The notes below the pieces were generated by a model that was not told the DNA's origin, searched no databases, and was given only the letters and a program-made list of their open reading frames with translations. Below, piece after piece: positions 17,641 through 25,228 of a stretch of 64,000 nt of DNA (positions within the stretch are counted from its first letter, which is position 1; each line of letters starts with the position of its first letter). The stretch is from Desemzia incerta (GTDB lineage: Bacteria; Bacillota; Bacilli; Lactobacillales; Carnobacteriaceae): assembly GCF_900115825.1 (NCBI RefSeq), contig NZ_FOXW01000001.1:529173-593172 (forward strand). The letters are read 5' to 3'. The position numbers and the translations under genes are program-made.

Positions 17641-18623
17641 TGAATCCTTTAATCAGTATCATTGTTCCAGTATATAATGTTGAAAAATATGTCCAACGAT
17701 GCATTGAAAGCATATTAAACCAAACGTATAAACAAATTGAAGTGATTCTAGTGGATGATGGTTCGCTAGACAGCTCTGGAGTTATTTGTGAGGAATATGC
17801 TTTTCTGGATTCGAGAGTAAAAGTTATCCATAAAGAGAACGGAGGACTAAGTTCCGCTAGAAATGTTGGATTAGATAATGCTAAAGGAAAGTTTATTGGA
17901 TTTGTCGATAGTGATGACTGGATCGATAGTCACATGTATGAGTCTATGCTTCATTTAGCTCTCTCCTATCAAGCAGAGGTTGTACAATGCGGCTATACAT
18001 TGATCAACGGGCAAGGGAAAATCACACGTGAAATCCACTTTGGGGACAGACGATTCGATACTAAATCAGAAGTTGAAAAAGCGTATTATATAACAAATGA
18101 ATTTAGTTCTGTGGTGTGGAACAAATTGTATAAAGTTGAGTTATTTGAAGAACTGCGTTTTAAGGTCGGTAAGAACAATGAAGATGTTTTTATCTTGACA
18201 GACGCTTTACTGCACATTCAAAGAATGGTGAACACTCCTAAGTGTCATTATCATTATTTGCAGCGAAAAGAAAGTATCATGGGGGCTCAATTCACCGAGA
18301 AAAAATTTGATCGACTAGAAGCCGGAGAATATTTGTTGCAGCAGTGTTTGCTTCACTCGCCTCAATATCAAAACTGGGCAAGAATTGAATTATGCAAAAT
18401 CTGTATTTTTCTATACATTGATTTGATGCACAGTAAAAATCAAATCGATCAAGGATACAAAAATAAATTGGTTTCAAATTTTAATCTCCATTTTCGAACG
18501 CTGAAAGGCAGTTCGGAATTAAAACAAGCTAAATTAGTGGATAAAATACTGCTTCACAGCTTTTCATTAAATAGATCTTTTACTCATTATTCGTATGATT
18601 TGTATCGACTAGTACGAGGATAG
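17640..18623 (+). CDS. Glycosyltransferase family 2 (EpsJ-like)
   Basis: GT-A fold transferase, 327 residues. Diagnostic elements: ISIIVPVYNVEKYVQRCIES at the N-terminus, EVILVDDGSLDSSG, ENGGLSSARNVGLDNAKG, and GFVDSDDWID with the metal-binding DSD. Translationally coupled to the chain-length gene through TAATG. No membrane segment. Donor and acceptor unknown. Confidence 0.92.
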   Translation: MNPLISIIVPVYNVEKYVQRCIESILNQTYKQIEVILVDDGSLDSSGVICEEYAFLDSRVKVIHKENGGLSSARNVGLDNAKGKFIGFVDSDDWIDSHMYESMLHLALSYQAEVVQCGYTLINGQGKITREIHFGDRRFDTKSEVEKAYYITNEFSSVVWNKLYKVELFEELRFKVGKNNEDVFILTDALLHIQRMVNTPKCHYHYLQRKESIMGAQFTEKKFDRLEAGEYLLQQCLLHSPQYQNWARIELCKICIFLYIDLMHSKNQIDQGYKNKLVSNFNLHFRTLKGSSELKQAKLVDKILLHSFSLNRSFTHYSYDLYRLVRG

Positions 18624-18655
18624 CCAGTAAAAGGACCTGAGGGGAGAGAAGTTAA

Positions 18656-19657
18656 ATGGATCATCCTTTAGTCAGTGTCATCATACCAACTATAGAACGG
18701 CCATATTATTTAAAGAGAGCTATAGAAAGTGTGTTGAAACAAAGTTATGACAATTTAGAGATTATTGTGGTCATAGATGGAATGTCATCCAAGACTGTTG
18801 AACTGATAGATTCTTACAAAAATAAAAGTGGGATTTCTCTGCAATGGATCGAAACAGGAAAGAAAGTAGGGGGAAGTGAAGCTAGGAATATCGGCGCCCA
18901 AAAAGCTCAAGGAGACTTTATCGCGTTATTCGACGACGATGACGAATGGTTAGGGGATAAAATTGTTGCTCAATTAAATTTGATTAAAGAATATACTTTA
19001 ACTGAAAAAGACTCGTTCGTTTGTTTTACGTCCATTTATGTCTATGAATCGAGCGATCAAAAAAAATACAAACAACTGCCGATCGTAACTTATTTAGATA
19101 GTCGTAAAGAAAGAATAGCTGACTACTTATTTGAAGCGAATGGATTAAAAAGAATCGGTTTGATTCAAACTTCAACCATCCTCACACCAAGACATTTGCT
19201 GTTGCAATATCCTTTCACAAAAGGACTGCCCAAACACCAAGACTGGGACTGGCTGTTGAAAGTAGATCAACTACCTGATTTGCAAGTTCTTCAAGTGAAT
19301 CAACCGATGGTGATCTATCATTCAGATGTGCCAAAAGAAAAACGGATTGGACTAGCGAACCATTGGCGTTTTAGTGAAGAGTGGTTGTCAGAGCATCGAG
19401 ATAGTTTTGGAAAAAATGCTTATGAAACATTCCTATTGGACATACTCATCCCAGGCATTATTACGGATGAATCATTATCTGGGACAGAACGTACCATAGA
19501 AATCAAAAGAATACTTTACAAATTATCTTTAAGGGCGTATAGTCGGCCGTTTACTTGGAAAATGTTGAGTTACTCCATCATCAGAAAGAATGACTACTTT
19601 TTTAAAAAAATACAGCATTCTTCCTTACTAATGAGTGTCAAAAATTGGCTGTTTTAA
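18656..19657 (+). CDS. Glycosyltransferase family 2
   Basis: GT-A fold transferase of 333 residues and last gene of the EPS operon. Landmarks: LVSVIIPTIERPYYLKRAIE, IIVVIDGMSS, GGSEARNIGAQKAQGDFIAL and FDDDDEWLG. It differs from its neighbour in the C-terminal half, so it probably adds another sugar. GAGGGGAGAGAAG precedes the ATG. A new promoter starts four bases after the stop. Confidence 0.9.
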   Translation: MDHPLVSVIIPTIERPYYLKRAIESVLKQSYDNLEIIVVIDGMSSKTVELIDSYKNKSGISLQWIETGKKVGGSEARNIGAQKAQGDFIALFDDDDEWLGDKIVAQLNLIKEYTLTEKDSFVCFTSIYVYESSDQKKYKQLPIVTYLDSRKERIADYLFEANGLKRIGLIQTSTILTPRHLLLQYPFTKGLPKHQDWDWLLKVDQLPDLQVLQVNQPMVIYHSDVPKEKRIGLANHWRFSEEWLSEHRDSFGKNAYETFLLDILIPGIITDESLSGTERTIEIKRILYKLSLRAYSRPFTWKMLSYSIIRKNDYFFKKIQHSSLLMSVKNWLF

Positions 19658-19660
19658 TGT

Positions 19661-19689
19661 TTGACAAATCAGTGAACCTTTGTTAAGAT
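19661..19689 (+). promoter_or_regulatory. Strong sigma-A promoter of the Cys-leader operon
   Basis: Consensus TTGACA (19661-19666), 17-base spacer, TAAGAT (19684-19689). Predicted start about 19696, giving a leader of about 310 bases before the symporter gene. Confidence 0.85.
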
Positions 19690-19703
19690 TGTTCCAGTTT
19701 CAC

Positions 19704-19719
19704 TTAAGTGCGCGCTTAA
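19704..19719. promoter_or_regulatory. 16-bp near-palindrome just downstream of the start point
   Basis: TTAAGTGCGCGCTTAA is symmetrical except for one base pair position on each side. At about +8 to +23 it could be a repressor operator or a 5' stabilising hairpin. It does not match cre, NagR or CymR patterns known to me. Confidence 0.4.
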
Positions 19720-19765
19720 ACAAACGAAACATAAAAAATGATTCAATAAAAAAGGAGGAAACCAA

Positions 19766-19849
19766 ATGTTGATGTTTAACTGTTGTTGTTCATGTTGTAT
19801 CAAAAACTCATGTAATCAGTTGACATCGTATGCGGTTTCTTTCAGCTAA
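19766..19849 (+). CDS. 27-residue polycysteine leader peptide
   Basis: The ORF encodes MLMFNCCCSCCIKNSC followed by NQLTSYAVSFS: six Cys codons in 27, all TGT, five of them within six codons (19781-19798). AAGGAGG ends seven bases before the ATG, among the best ribosome binding sites in the window. An intrinsic terminator lies 97 bases after its stop, before the symporter gene. This arrangement (promoter, short ORF rich in one codon, terminator, structural genes) is that of a transcription attenuator responding to charged tRNA-Cys. A functional or modified peptide is an alternative. Confidence 0.75.
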   Translation: MLMFNCCCSCCIKNSCNQLTSYAVSFS

Positions 19850-19886
19850 ATAGTCTTTTTGTGTTCTATTAAATAACAGAATGTTA

Positions 19887-19905
19887 CGGTTTTTAGGGAA
19901 AACTG
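19887..19905 (+). other. Leader hairpin between the Cys ORF and the terminator
   Basis: CGGTTTT pairs with AAAACTG (seven pairs, one wobble) around TAGGG. It lies in the leader RNA and could take part in alternative folding. Confidence 0.4.
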
Positions 19906-19945
19906 TAGGCTTTTTAGATTAAACCAATTATGAACGTAGACTGTC

Positions 19946-19983
19946 CATGAGAATTTATTTTCTCATGCACTTTTTTGTTTTTT
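19946..19983 (+). terminator. Attenuator terminator upstream of the symporter
   Basis: CATGAGAA (19946-19953) pairs with TTCTCATG (19960-19967) around a six-base loop, followed by TTTTTTG and further Ts. The same six bases as part of its right arm, CTCATG, occur inside the leader ORF at 19807-19812, so the left arm could pair there instead. Confidence 0.8.
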
Positions 19984-20003
19984 ATAAAGAGGAGTGGAAG
20001 AAT

Positions 20004-21260
20004 GTGGAAAAAAGAGGACAATTGAAAAGGCCCAGCCTAATGATCCAAGTGGTTATAGGAGCCGTTATCGGGACTTTATTAGGTTATTTAAGCCCAGCTG
20101 TAGGAATGGAAATGGAATTTTTAGGTACTTTATTTATGAATTTTATTCAAATGGTCATTGTGCCGTTGATTTTTCCTTTGATCGTATTAGCGATTGTAGA
20201 AATCAGCAAAGCAAAACGATTCGGCAATGTTGCATTTAAATCTTTTGCGTATTTTTTTGTGGTAACGACATTCTTGATTGTCTTAACGCTGATTATCGGT
20301 GCTTTGAGCAACGTAGGGAACGGTCTATTGATCGATTCCATCAGTACGGAAGCTTTGGATGGGATTGCCAACAGTATTGATTTTAGAACATTCATTTTAG
20401 GAATCATCCCAAGCAATGTTTTCCAAGCGTTTGCGGACGGCAATTTATTGCCGATCATTTTCTTCGGTATTTTCTTAGGTATTTCTCTAGTCACTATTCA
20501 AGAAAAAGCAAAACCAGTATTAGATTTTTTTGATGCTTGGATAAGTGCTATGTTCAAAATGGTCAATTACGCGATTGCCGTTGCACCGATTGGAGTATTT
20601 GGATTTTTAGCGTATGATGTGGCTACTTACGGAGTCAGTAATTTATTGTCTCTAGGTCAGTTTGTTATTTGGGCCTATCTAGCGTATGCTGTTGTAGCAT
20701 TTGTAGTGTACCCGATAATCGGTCTAGGATTTAAGGTTCCTTATTTTTCTCTGTTAAAAGAAACAAGTGATTTATCTTTATTAGCTTTTTCAACCGGCAG
20801 TTCCAGTGTAGTGTTGCCATCTTTAATTGATCGATTGAAGAAGTTCGGTGTTCCGAGTTCAGTGGCGTCGTTTGTTACTACTCTGGGTTATTCCTTTAAT
20901 CTTGGAGGAGCAGCTGTTTATACGACATTAGCCGTCATGTTTGTAGTAAATTTATACGGTGCTTCTTTAAACGTCACTGATTATATCGCATTGGTCTTTT
21001 TCCTTACCATTATCACTAAAAGTATTGCAGCAGTCCCATCAGGAGCAGTTGTTGTTTTATTAGCTTCTGCTACTCAATTAGGCTTGCCGCCACAAGGAGT
21101 TGCGCTGCTGGTATCGATCGACTTTTTTGTCAATGCGGGACGTACAGCGCTGAACGTTGTAGGAAATGCATTAGCACCAGTAGTTATCGCGAAAACGGAA
21201 GGGAAATTTGTTCCTTCAGGCGTTTTGAATGAAAAAGAGAGCTCAAATTTGGTAAAATAA
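20004..21260 (+). CDS. Dicarboxylate/amino acid:cation symporter (SDF family)
   Basis: Membrane carrier of the GltP/DctA/TcyP fold, about 418 residues with eight transmembrane segments and two re-entrant loops: HP1 has STGSSSVVLP, TM7 has SFNLGGAAVY, and TM8 has DFFVNAGRT then NVVGN. The positions equal to GltPh Asp394 and Asp405 are both Asn (377, 388); Arg380 is kept. This is closer to C4-dicarboxylate than to aspartate carriers, so the substrate is open. An ATG at 19947 is in frame but lies inside the terminator stem, so GTG 20004 after GAGGAG is preferred. TTG 20022 is another option. Confidence 0.85.
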   Translation: MEKRGQLKRPSLMIQVVIGAVIGTLLGYLSPAVGMEMEFLGTLFMNFIQMVIVPLIFPLIVLAIVEISKAKRFGNVAFKSFAYFFVVTTFLIVLTLIIGALSNVGNGLLIDSISTEALDGIANSIDFRTFILGIIPSNVFQAFADGNLLPIIFFGIFLGISLVTIQEKAKPVLDFFDAWISAMFKMVNYAIAVAPIGVFGFLAYDVATYGVSNLLSLGQFVIWAYLAYAVVAFVVYPIIGLGFKVPYFSLLKETSDLSLLAFSTGSSSVVLPSLIDRLKKFGVPSSVASFVTTLGYSFNLGGAAVYTTLAVMFVVNLYGASLNVTDYIALVFFLTIITKSIAAVPSGAVVVLLASATQLGLPPQGVALLVSIDFFVNAGRTALNVVGNALAPVVIAKTEGKFVPSGVLNEKESSNLVK

Positions 21261-21289
21261 GAAGATAAGAAATGGAGTGGACATGAAAT

Positions 21290-22252
21290 ATGAAAAAAGT
21301 TTATATTATTCACGAAAATGATGATTGGACAAGACACTTGACAGCTCGATTAGACGAATTGAACGTACCTTATGAAAACTGGGATCTATCTGAAGGGTTA
21401 GTAGATATTCAAGCTGCACCGCCAGAAGGTATTTTTTATAATCGTATGAGTGCTTCTTCTCATACCAGAGGTCATCGTTATGCTCCAGAATTGACAGACA
21501 ATTTATTGCATTGGTTAGAAAGCTATGGAGCTACAGTAATCAATGGTACCGGAGCAATTGAATTAGAAGTCAGCAAATTAAAACAACATTTAGCATTGAA
21601 AACAAACGGAATCAACACTCCAGAAACTATTGGTGCTGTAGGAAAAGAAAATATTATCCAAGCAGCTGAAAAGTTGAATCGTTTTCCATTTATCATCAAA
21701 CACAATCGTGCCGGAAAAGGGCTCGGAGTACGTTTGATGTATACAATCCAAGATCTGAAAGACTATGTTTATGGGCCGGAATTTGAAGATTCTATTGATG
21801 GAATCAGCTTGATCCAACAATACGTTCGCCCAGCTGATGGAAACATTGTCCGTTCTGAATTTATTGGCGGAAAATTCTTTTATGCTGTAAAAGTTGATTC
21901 CAGTGATGGTTTTGAACTTTGTCCAGCAGATAATTGCCAAATTCCTATTGGAACAGAAATGTGCCCAGCAGAAGAACCTGAAGAGTTGACACCAAGTAAA
22001 TTTAAAATCAAAGAAGATGGATTACCACAAGCTCAAATCGACTTATACGAAGCATTCTTAAAACAACAACGTATTGACGTGGCAGCGATTGAGTTCATCG
22101 AAACCGAAGGCGGTCAAAGGTATGCGTATGATGTAAACACCAATACAAATTACAATGCAGACGCCGAAAGAGAAGCTGGCAAATATGCTATGTTGCAATT
22201 AGCAACGTATTTGAAAAATGAGTTGGAAAAAACAGCAGCTGTAGAAGTTTAA
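21290..22252 (+). CDS. ATP-grasp ligase, RimK/glutathione-synthetase-like
   Basis: A 320-residue ATP-grasp enzyme that should join a carboxylate to an amine or thiol compound through an acyl phosphate. Visible features: a pre-ATP-grasp N-domain starting KKVYIIHENDDWTRHL, LEVSKLKQHLALKTNGI, PFIIKHNRAGKGLGVRL with the ATP-binding Lys and Gly-rich loop, and the C-terminal metal site AAIEFIETEG then YDVNTNTNYN. It follows the symporter by 29 bases and must share its leader. Closest named relatives are RimK-type glutamate ligases. The substrate is not known; a role in thiol or peptide synthesis is inferred only from the Cys-rich leader. Confidence 0.8.
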   Translation: MKKVYIIHENDDWTRHLTARLDELNVPYENWDLSEGLVDIQAAPPEGIFYNRMSASSHTRGHRYAPELTDNLLHWLESYGATVINGTGAIELEVSKLKQHLALKTNGINTPETIGAVGKENIIQAAEKLNRFPFIIKHNRAGKGLGVRLMYTIQDLKDYVYGPEFEDSIDGISLIQQYVRPADGNIVRSEFIGGKFFYAVKVDSSDGFELCPADNCQIPIGTEMCPAEEPEELTPSKFKIKEDGLPQAQIDLYEAFLKQQRIDVAAIEFIETEGGQRYAYDVNTNTNYNADAEREAGKYAMLQLATYLKNELEKTAAVEV

Positions 22253-22273
22253 GATTATTTAGTTTAAAATCGT

Positions 22274-22315
22274 AAAAAATTCTTCCTGTGATTTTTCATC
22301 AGGAAGAATTTTTTT
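22274..22315. terminator. Bidirectional terminator between convergent genes
   Basis: AAAAAATTCTTCCTG pairs with CAGGAAGAATTTTTT around an 11-base loop. It overlaps the stop codon of the minus-strand phosphodiesterase. Confidence 0.88.
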
Positions 22316-23189
22316 ATAGTTTGTATTCTGAAGGCACTATGTCAATATAGTCGGTAAAGATACCAGTAGCGCCGATATCAATCAAATCTAAAATTTCATC
22401 TTCAGAATTAACTGTATAAGGATGTAATTCGAGGCCTGCTTGACGAACTTGTTGCGCAAACGATTCAGTTACTGATTTATAGTTTACTCCAATACCTATA
22501 GCATATTTCTTTATCTCTGTGATTCTTTCTTGAGAAATAATGGCATTCTCGTTGTATTGAACTAACTGAATTAAAGGGATATCTGGGCAGATTTCATGAA
22601 CAGCTTCGAGACTTTTTTGACTAAAAGATTGGATAATAACTTTATTGTTCGATGTATTATCCACTAGTTGATATTCATCTACTAGTTTTAATAACTTTTG
22701 TTCCATGTGTTTATAGTCATCTGGCGATTTAGTTTCAATATAATAATTAACAGAAGTTCCAAATCTTTCAAAAACTTCTCTTAAAGTAGGTACAGTTAAT
22801 CCGATATAGTTTTCATGCGCTTTATTAGGAAACTTTTCATTAAACCAGCTTCCAGCATCCAATTGCTGCAACTCTTTTAAAGTATAAGACTTCACTAAAC
22901 CCTTACCATTTGTCGTACGTTCAAGGCTCTCATCGTGCATGGCTATCAATTCGCCATCTTTTGTTTGTTGTAAGTCAATTTCCAAGTAGTCAGCGCCCAT
23001 TTCAGTAGCTAACTGATAAGATTCTAACGTATGCTCAGGGGCATAGCCACTTGCTCCGCGATGACCTATTATTAAAAACTGTTGCGATTCATTTTGTGTT
23101 AAGGTTTCAACTGTATCTTCTTGAACTATTGTTTTTAAAAAGAGAATACTTCCTATTAATAAAACTATTCCAACTCCTATTTTTTTCAT
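22314..23189 (-). CDS. Glycerophosphodiester phosphodiesterase, membrane-anchored or exported
   Basis: Hydrolyses glycerophosphodiesters to glycerol-3-phosphate and an alcohol. 291 residues with an N-terminal hydrophobic segment (residues 4-20) that acts as signal or anchor without a lipobox. The GDPD core has IIGHRGASGYAPEHT near residue 42, YLEIDLQQTKDG and AMHDESLERTTNG, containing the His, Glu and Asp metal and catalytic residues. Probably acts outside on lipid or teichoic acid breakdown products. It is divergent from a second, cytosolic GDPD at 23402. Confidence 0.92.
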   Translation of the reverse strand: MKKIGVGIVLLIGSILFLKTIVQEDTVETLTQNESQQFLIIGHRGASGYAPEHTLESYQLATEMGADYLEIDLQQTKDGELIAMHDESLERTTNGKGLVKSYTLKELQQLDAGSWFNEKFPNKAHENYIGLTVPTLREVFERFGTSVNYYIETKSPDDYKHMEQKLLKLVDEYQLVDNTSNNKVIIQSFSQKSLEAVHEICPDIPLIQLVQYNENAIISQERITEIKKYAIGIGVNYKSVTESFAQQVRQAGLELHPYTVNSEDEILDLIDIGATGIFTDYIDIVPSEYKL

Positions 23190-23358
23190 TTAATTGGCTC
23201 CTTCATTATTTGCTTCTCATCTCTATTTTACACAAAAACTTATTAGCTAACGTAATTTTTTATAAAATCTTAAAAAGATATAGGTAAATTTAGTAGAAGA
23301 TTTGAATTCTAAAAACTAGTCGTTAAAAGTGTCTACAAAAATATGAAAATAGTAGCTA

Positions 23359-23367
23359 TGATATAAT
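23359..23367 (+). promoter_or_regulatory. Extended -10 promoter of the cytosolic GDPD
   Basis: TGATATAAT: a TGn extension with a consensus TATAAT, 35 bases upstream of the chosen start codon. No clear -35. Confidence 0.55.
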
Positions 23368-23401
23368 AAATGTAAATTGGTAAAAAAAGGAGTTGAAGAG
23401 A

Positions 23402-24142
23402 GTGCAAAAGAAACCTTTGAACTTTGCTCATAGAGGATTCAGCGGAAAATATCCGGAAAATACTATGCTGGCTTTTCAAAAAGCTTTCGAAGTAGGAGTG
23501 GACGGTATCGAGATTGATATTCAATTGACGAAAGATCAAGAATTGATCGTGATTCATGACACTACTGTTAATAGAACAACGGATGGAAAAGGGTATGTCA
23601 AAGATAAGACGCTAAAAGAGCTGGAGCAGCTCAATGCGGCTCACAAGTTTCCTGAAATCCATGACAAGGAAAAAATACCAACCTTACGAGAGTACTTCGA
23701 TTGGGTAAAAGAAAAACCTTTAGTGACTAATATAGAATTAAAAACGAATGTATTTGAATATGCGGGTATTGAGGAAATGGTGGTAAAACTCATCCAAGAA
23801 TATCAATTGCAGCATACAATCATTTTTTCTTCATTCAACCATTACACTATCCAGAAATTGAAAGCATTAGATCCGACAATCAAATGCGGCTTATTATCTT
23901 CGGATTGGCTCGTTGACTTTGGAGAATATGCTAGGAAAGTCGGGGTAGAATGTGTTCATCCTGCTCACTATACGTTGCAGAATTCTGTAGTCTTAAAAAA
24001 TATCCAAGAGAGTCATCTAGAAATCAACACTTGGACAGTCAATAAAGAAGAGCAAATGAGAAACTTGGTCCAATCTGGTGTGACGAGCATCATTACAAAT
24101 TATCCAGATAAATTAAATAAAGTACTAGCAGAATCGAAATAA
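23402..24142 (+). CDS. Glycerophosphodiester phosphodiesterase, cytosolic
   Basis: 246 residues, complete GDPD fold without signal peptide: NFAHRGFSGKYPENT, GIEIDIQLTKDQEL, VIHDTTVNRTTDGKG, TNIELKT, and the C-terminal NTWTVNKEEQMRNL and GVTSIITNYP. Start GTG 23402 is chosen because AAGGAG ends nine bases upstream. The earlier in-frame TTG directly abuts that site. With the exported enzyme at 22314 it gives the cell an outside and an inside GDPD. Confidence 0.92.
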   Translation: MQKKPLNFAHRGFSGKYPENTMLAFQKAFEVGVDGIEIDIQLTKDQELIVIHDTTVNRTTDGKGYVKDKTLKELEQLNAAHKFPEIHDKEKIPTLREYFDWVKEKPLVTNIELKTNVFEYAGIEEMVVKLIQEYQLQHTIIFSSFNHYTIQKLKALDPTIKCGLLSSDWLVDFGEYARKVGVECVHPAHYTLQNSVVLKNIQESHLEINTWTVNKEEQMRNLVQSGVTSIITNYPDKLNKVLAESK

Positions 24143-24156
24143 AAGATTCTATGCTA

Positions 24157-24200
24157 AACACCAAAAAGGCGGCTGAAAAAAAAGCTGCCTTTTTGGTGTT
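24157..24200 (+). terminator. Terminator after the cytosolic GDPD
   Basis: AACACCAAAAAGGCGGCT pairs with AGCTGCCTTTTTGGTGTT with one mismatch. A long stem followed by only a short T run. Confidence 0.75.
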
Positions 24201-24334
24201 ATTCAAACAATTCTGTACGTTAAAAGCATGCAAAAAAGTGCGTTTATCTAATCAACTGGTCAGGAAATACATATGTCATCTGAATTTGAAATGAAAGTAC
24301 AAATCTGACAATTTGGTGTATTTGGTATTCTACC

Positions 24335-24363
24335 TTGAATTCATCAGTTCTTTTACGTATAGT
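24335..24363 (+). promoter_or_regulatory. Promoter of the YczE-type gene
   Basis: TTGAAT, exactly 17 bases, TATAGT. The predicted start is about 27 bases before the start codon. The rest of the 24201-24334 gap shows nothing recognisable. Confidence 0.65.
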
Positions 24364-24396
24364 GTTGGGTAATAGAATGGAACAGGAGTGAAGTGT

Positions 24397-25068
24397 GTGA
24401 CGAGAAAAATAATGATGAATGTGATCTGTGTAGTTTTAGGCACAACTTTAGTAGGTATAGGCGGAAGTTTGTGTATCAAAGCGGCTATAGGCGTTTCAGC
24501 AGTAGATGCTTTCAACAGCGGAATCAGTGAATTGACTACGATCAAAGTAGGGACCGTCTCAGTTATCATTAATGTATTGTTGGTATTTGTGCAATGGATA
24601 ATTCAAAAACGTGATTTCAAACTGTTTCAGTTGATGCAAATCCCTTTATCTCTATTAATCGGCGAAGTTATCAATACAATGGTTTATGTTGTATTGCCTT
24701 CTCTTGTTTTAGAAGAATACTATATGAATGTCTTATTGGTCATCTTAGGCAACTTAACAGCTGCTTTAGGAGTAGGGTTGTGTACAGCGTTAGACTTCGT
24801 CAGTTTCCCATTAGAATCTCTGTGTATGGTCATCAGTAAGCGTGCAAAAGCTAGTTTTGGAAAAATCAGACAATCCGCAGACATCATTCTTATTATTGCC
24901 TCTTTAACACTTTCTTTGCTATTTGGCGGTTCTTTCTTTATACGTGAAGGGACAATCATCGGTGCGTTGTTATTTGCTCCAATGATGAATTTTATCTACT
25001 TGAATATTTCTCGTGTTTTTCCACTCCACCATATTAAGCTCACACCAGTTGCGAAAAAGATGATGTAA
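24397..25068 (+). CDS. YczE/YitT-type membrane protein
   Basis: 223-residue integral membrane protein with about five or six hydrophobic segments and the family signature LGTTLVGIGGSLCIKAAIGV near the N-terminus followed by DAFNSGI. Function unknown for the family. GTG 24397 follows AGGAG by eight bases; the upstream in-frame GTG at 24388 overlaps that ribosome binding site. Own promoter and terminator, so monocistronic. Confidence 0.8.
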   Translation: MTRKIMMNVICVVLGTTLVGIGGSLCIKAAIGVSAVDAFNSGISELTTIKVGTVSVIINVLLVFVQWIIQKRDFKLFQLMQIPLSLLIGEVINTMVYVVLPSLVLEEYYMNVLLVILGNLTAALGVGLCTALDFVSFPLESLCMVISKRAKASFGKIRQSADIILIIASLTLSLLFGGSFFIREGTIIGALLFAPMMNFIYLNISRVFPLHHIKLTPVAKKMM

Positions 25069-25093
25069 AAGATCAGCTGAGCTGATCTTTTTT
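25067..25093 (+). terminator. Terminator after the YczE-type gene
   Basis: AAAAGATCAGC pairs perfectly with GCTGATCTTTT around TGA and is followed by more Ts. It begins at the stop codon. Confidence 0.88.
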
Positions 25094-25118
25094 AAATAAA
25101 GAAGAATCCGGAAACGAG

Positions 25119-25147
25119 TTGACAAACTATCTTTTAAAGCATACACT
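25119..25147 (+). promoter_or_regulatory. Promoter of the LacI-kdgK operon
   Basis: TTGACA, 17 bases, TACACT. Start point about 25154, immediately before the cre site. Confidence 0.75.
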
Positions 25148-25154
25148 TAAATAA

Positions 25155-25170
25155 ATGATAACGATTTCTA
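25155..25170 (+). promoter_or_regulatory. Catabolite-responsive element (cre)
   Basis: ATGATAACGATTTCTA matches the CcpA consensus WTGNNARCGNWWWCAW at all but one position and overlaps the predicted start point, so carbon catabolite repression is expected. Confidence 0.7.
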
Positions 25171-25189
25171 AAACCGATTAACGAAATCG
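25162..25189. promoter_or_regulatory. Inverted repeat, probable LacI-family autoregulatory operator
   Basis: CGATTTC (25162-25168) and GAAATCG (25183-25189) are perfect inverted arms 14 bases apart between the promoter and the LacI-type gene. Confidence 0.45.
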
Positions 25190-25228
25190 ATACACAAAAT
25201 AATTCAGTAAAAGAGCAGGTGTGGCATT

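Noticed and set aside
19947..20003. Upstream in-frame ATG as the symporter start
   Set aside because: It lies within the terminator stem, has no ribosome binding site and would add about 19 residues not expected in the family.
19658..20003. Cys T-box or other known riboswitch
   Set aside because: No T-box sequence (AGGGTGGNACCGCG-like) or specifier stem is present; the polycysteine ORF with terminator is the simpler reading.
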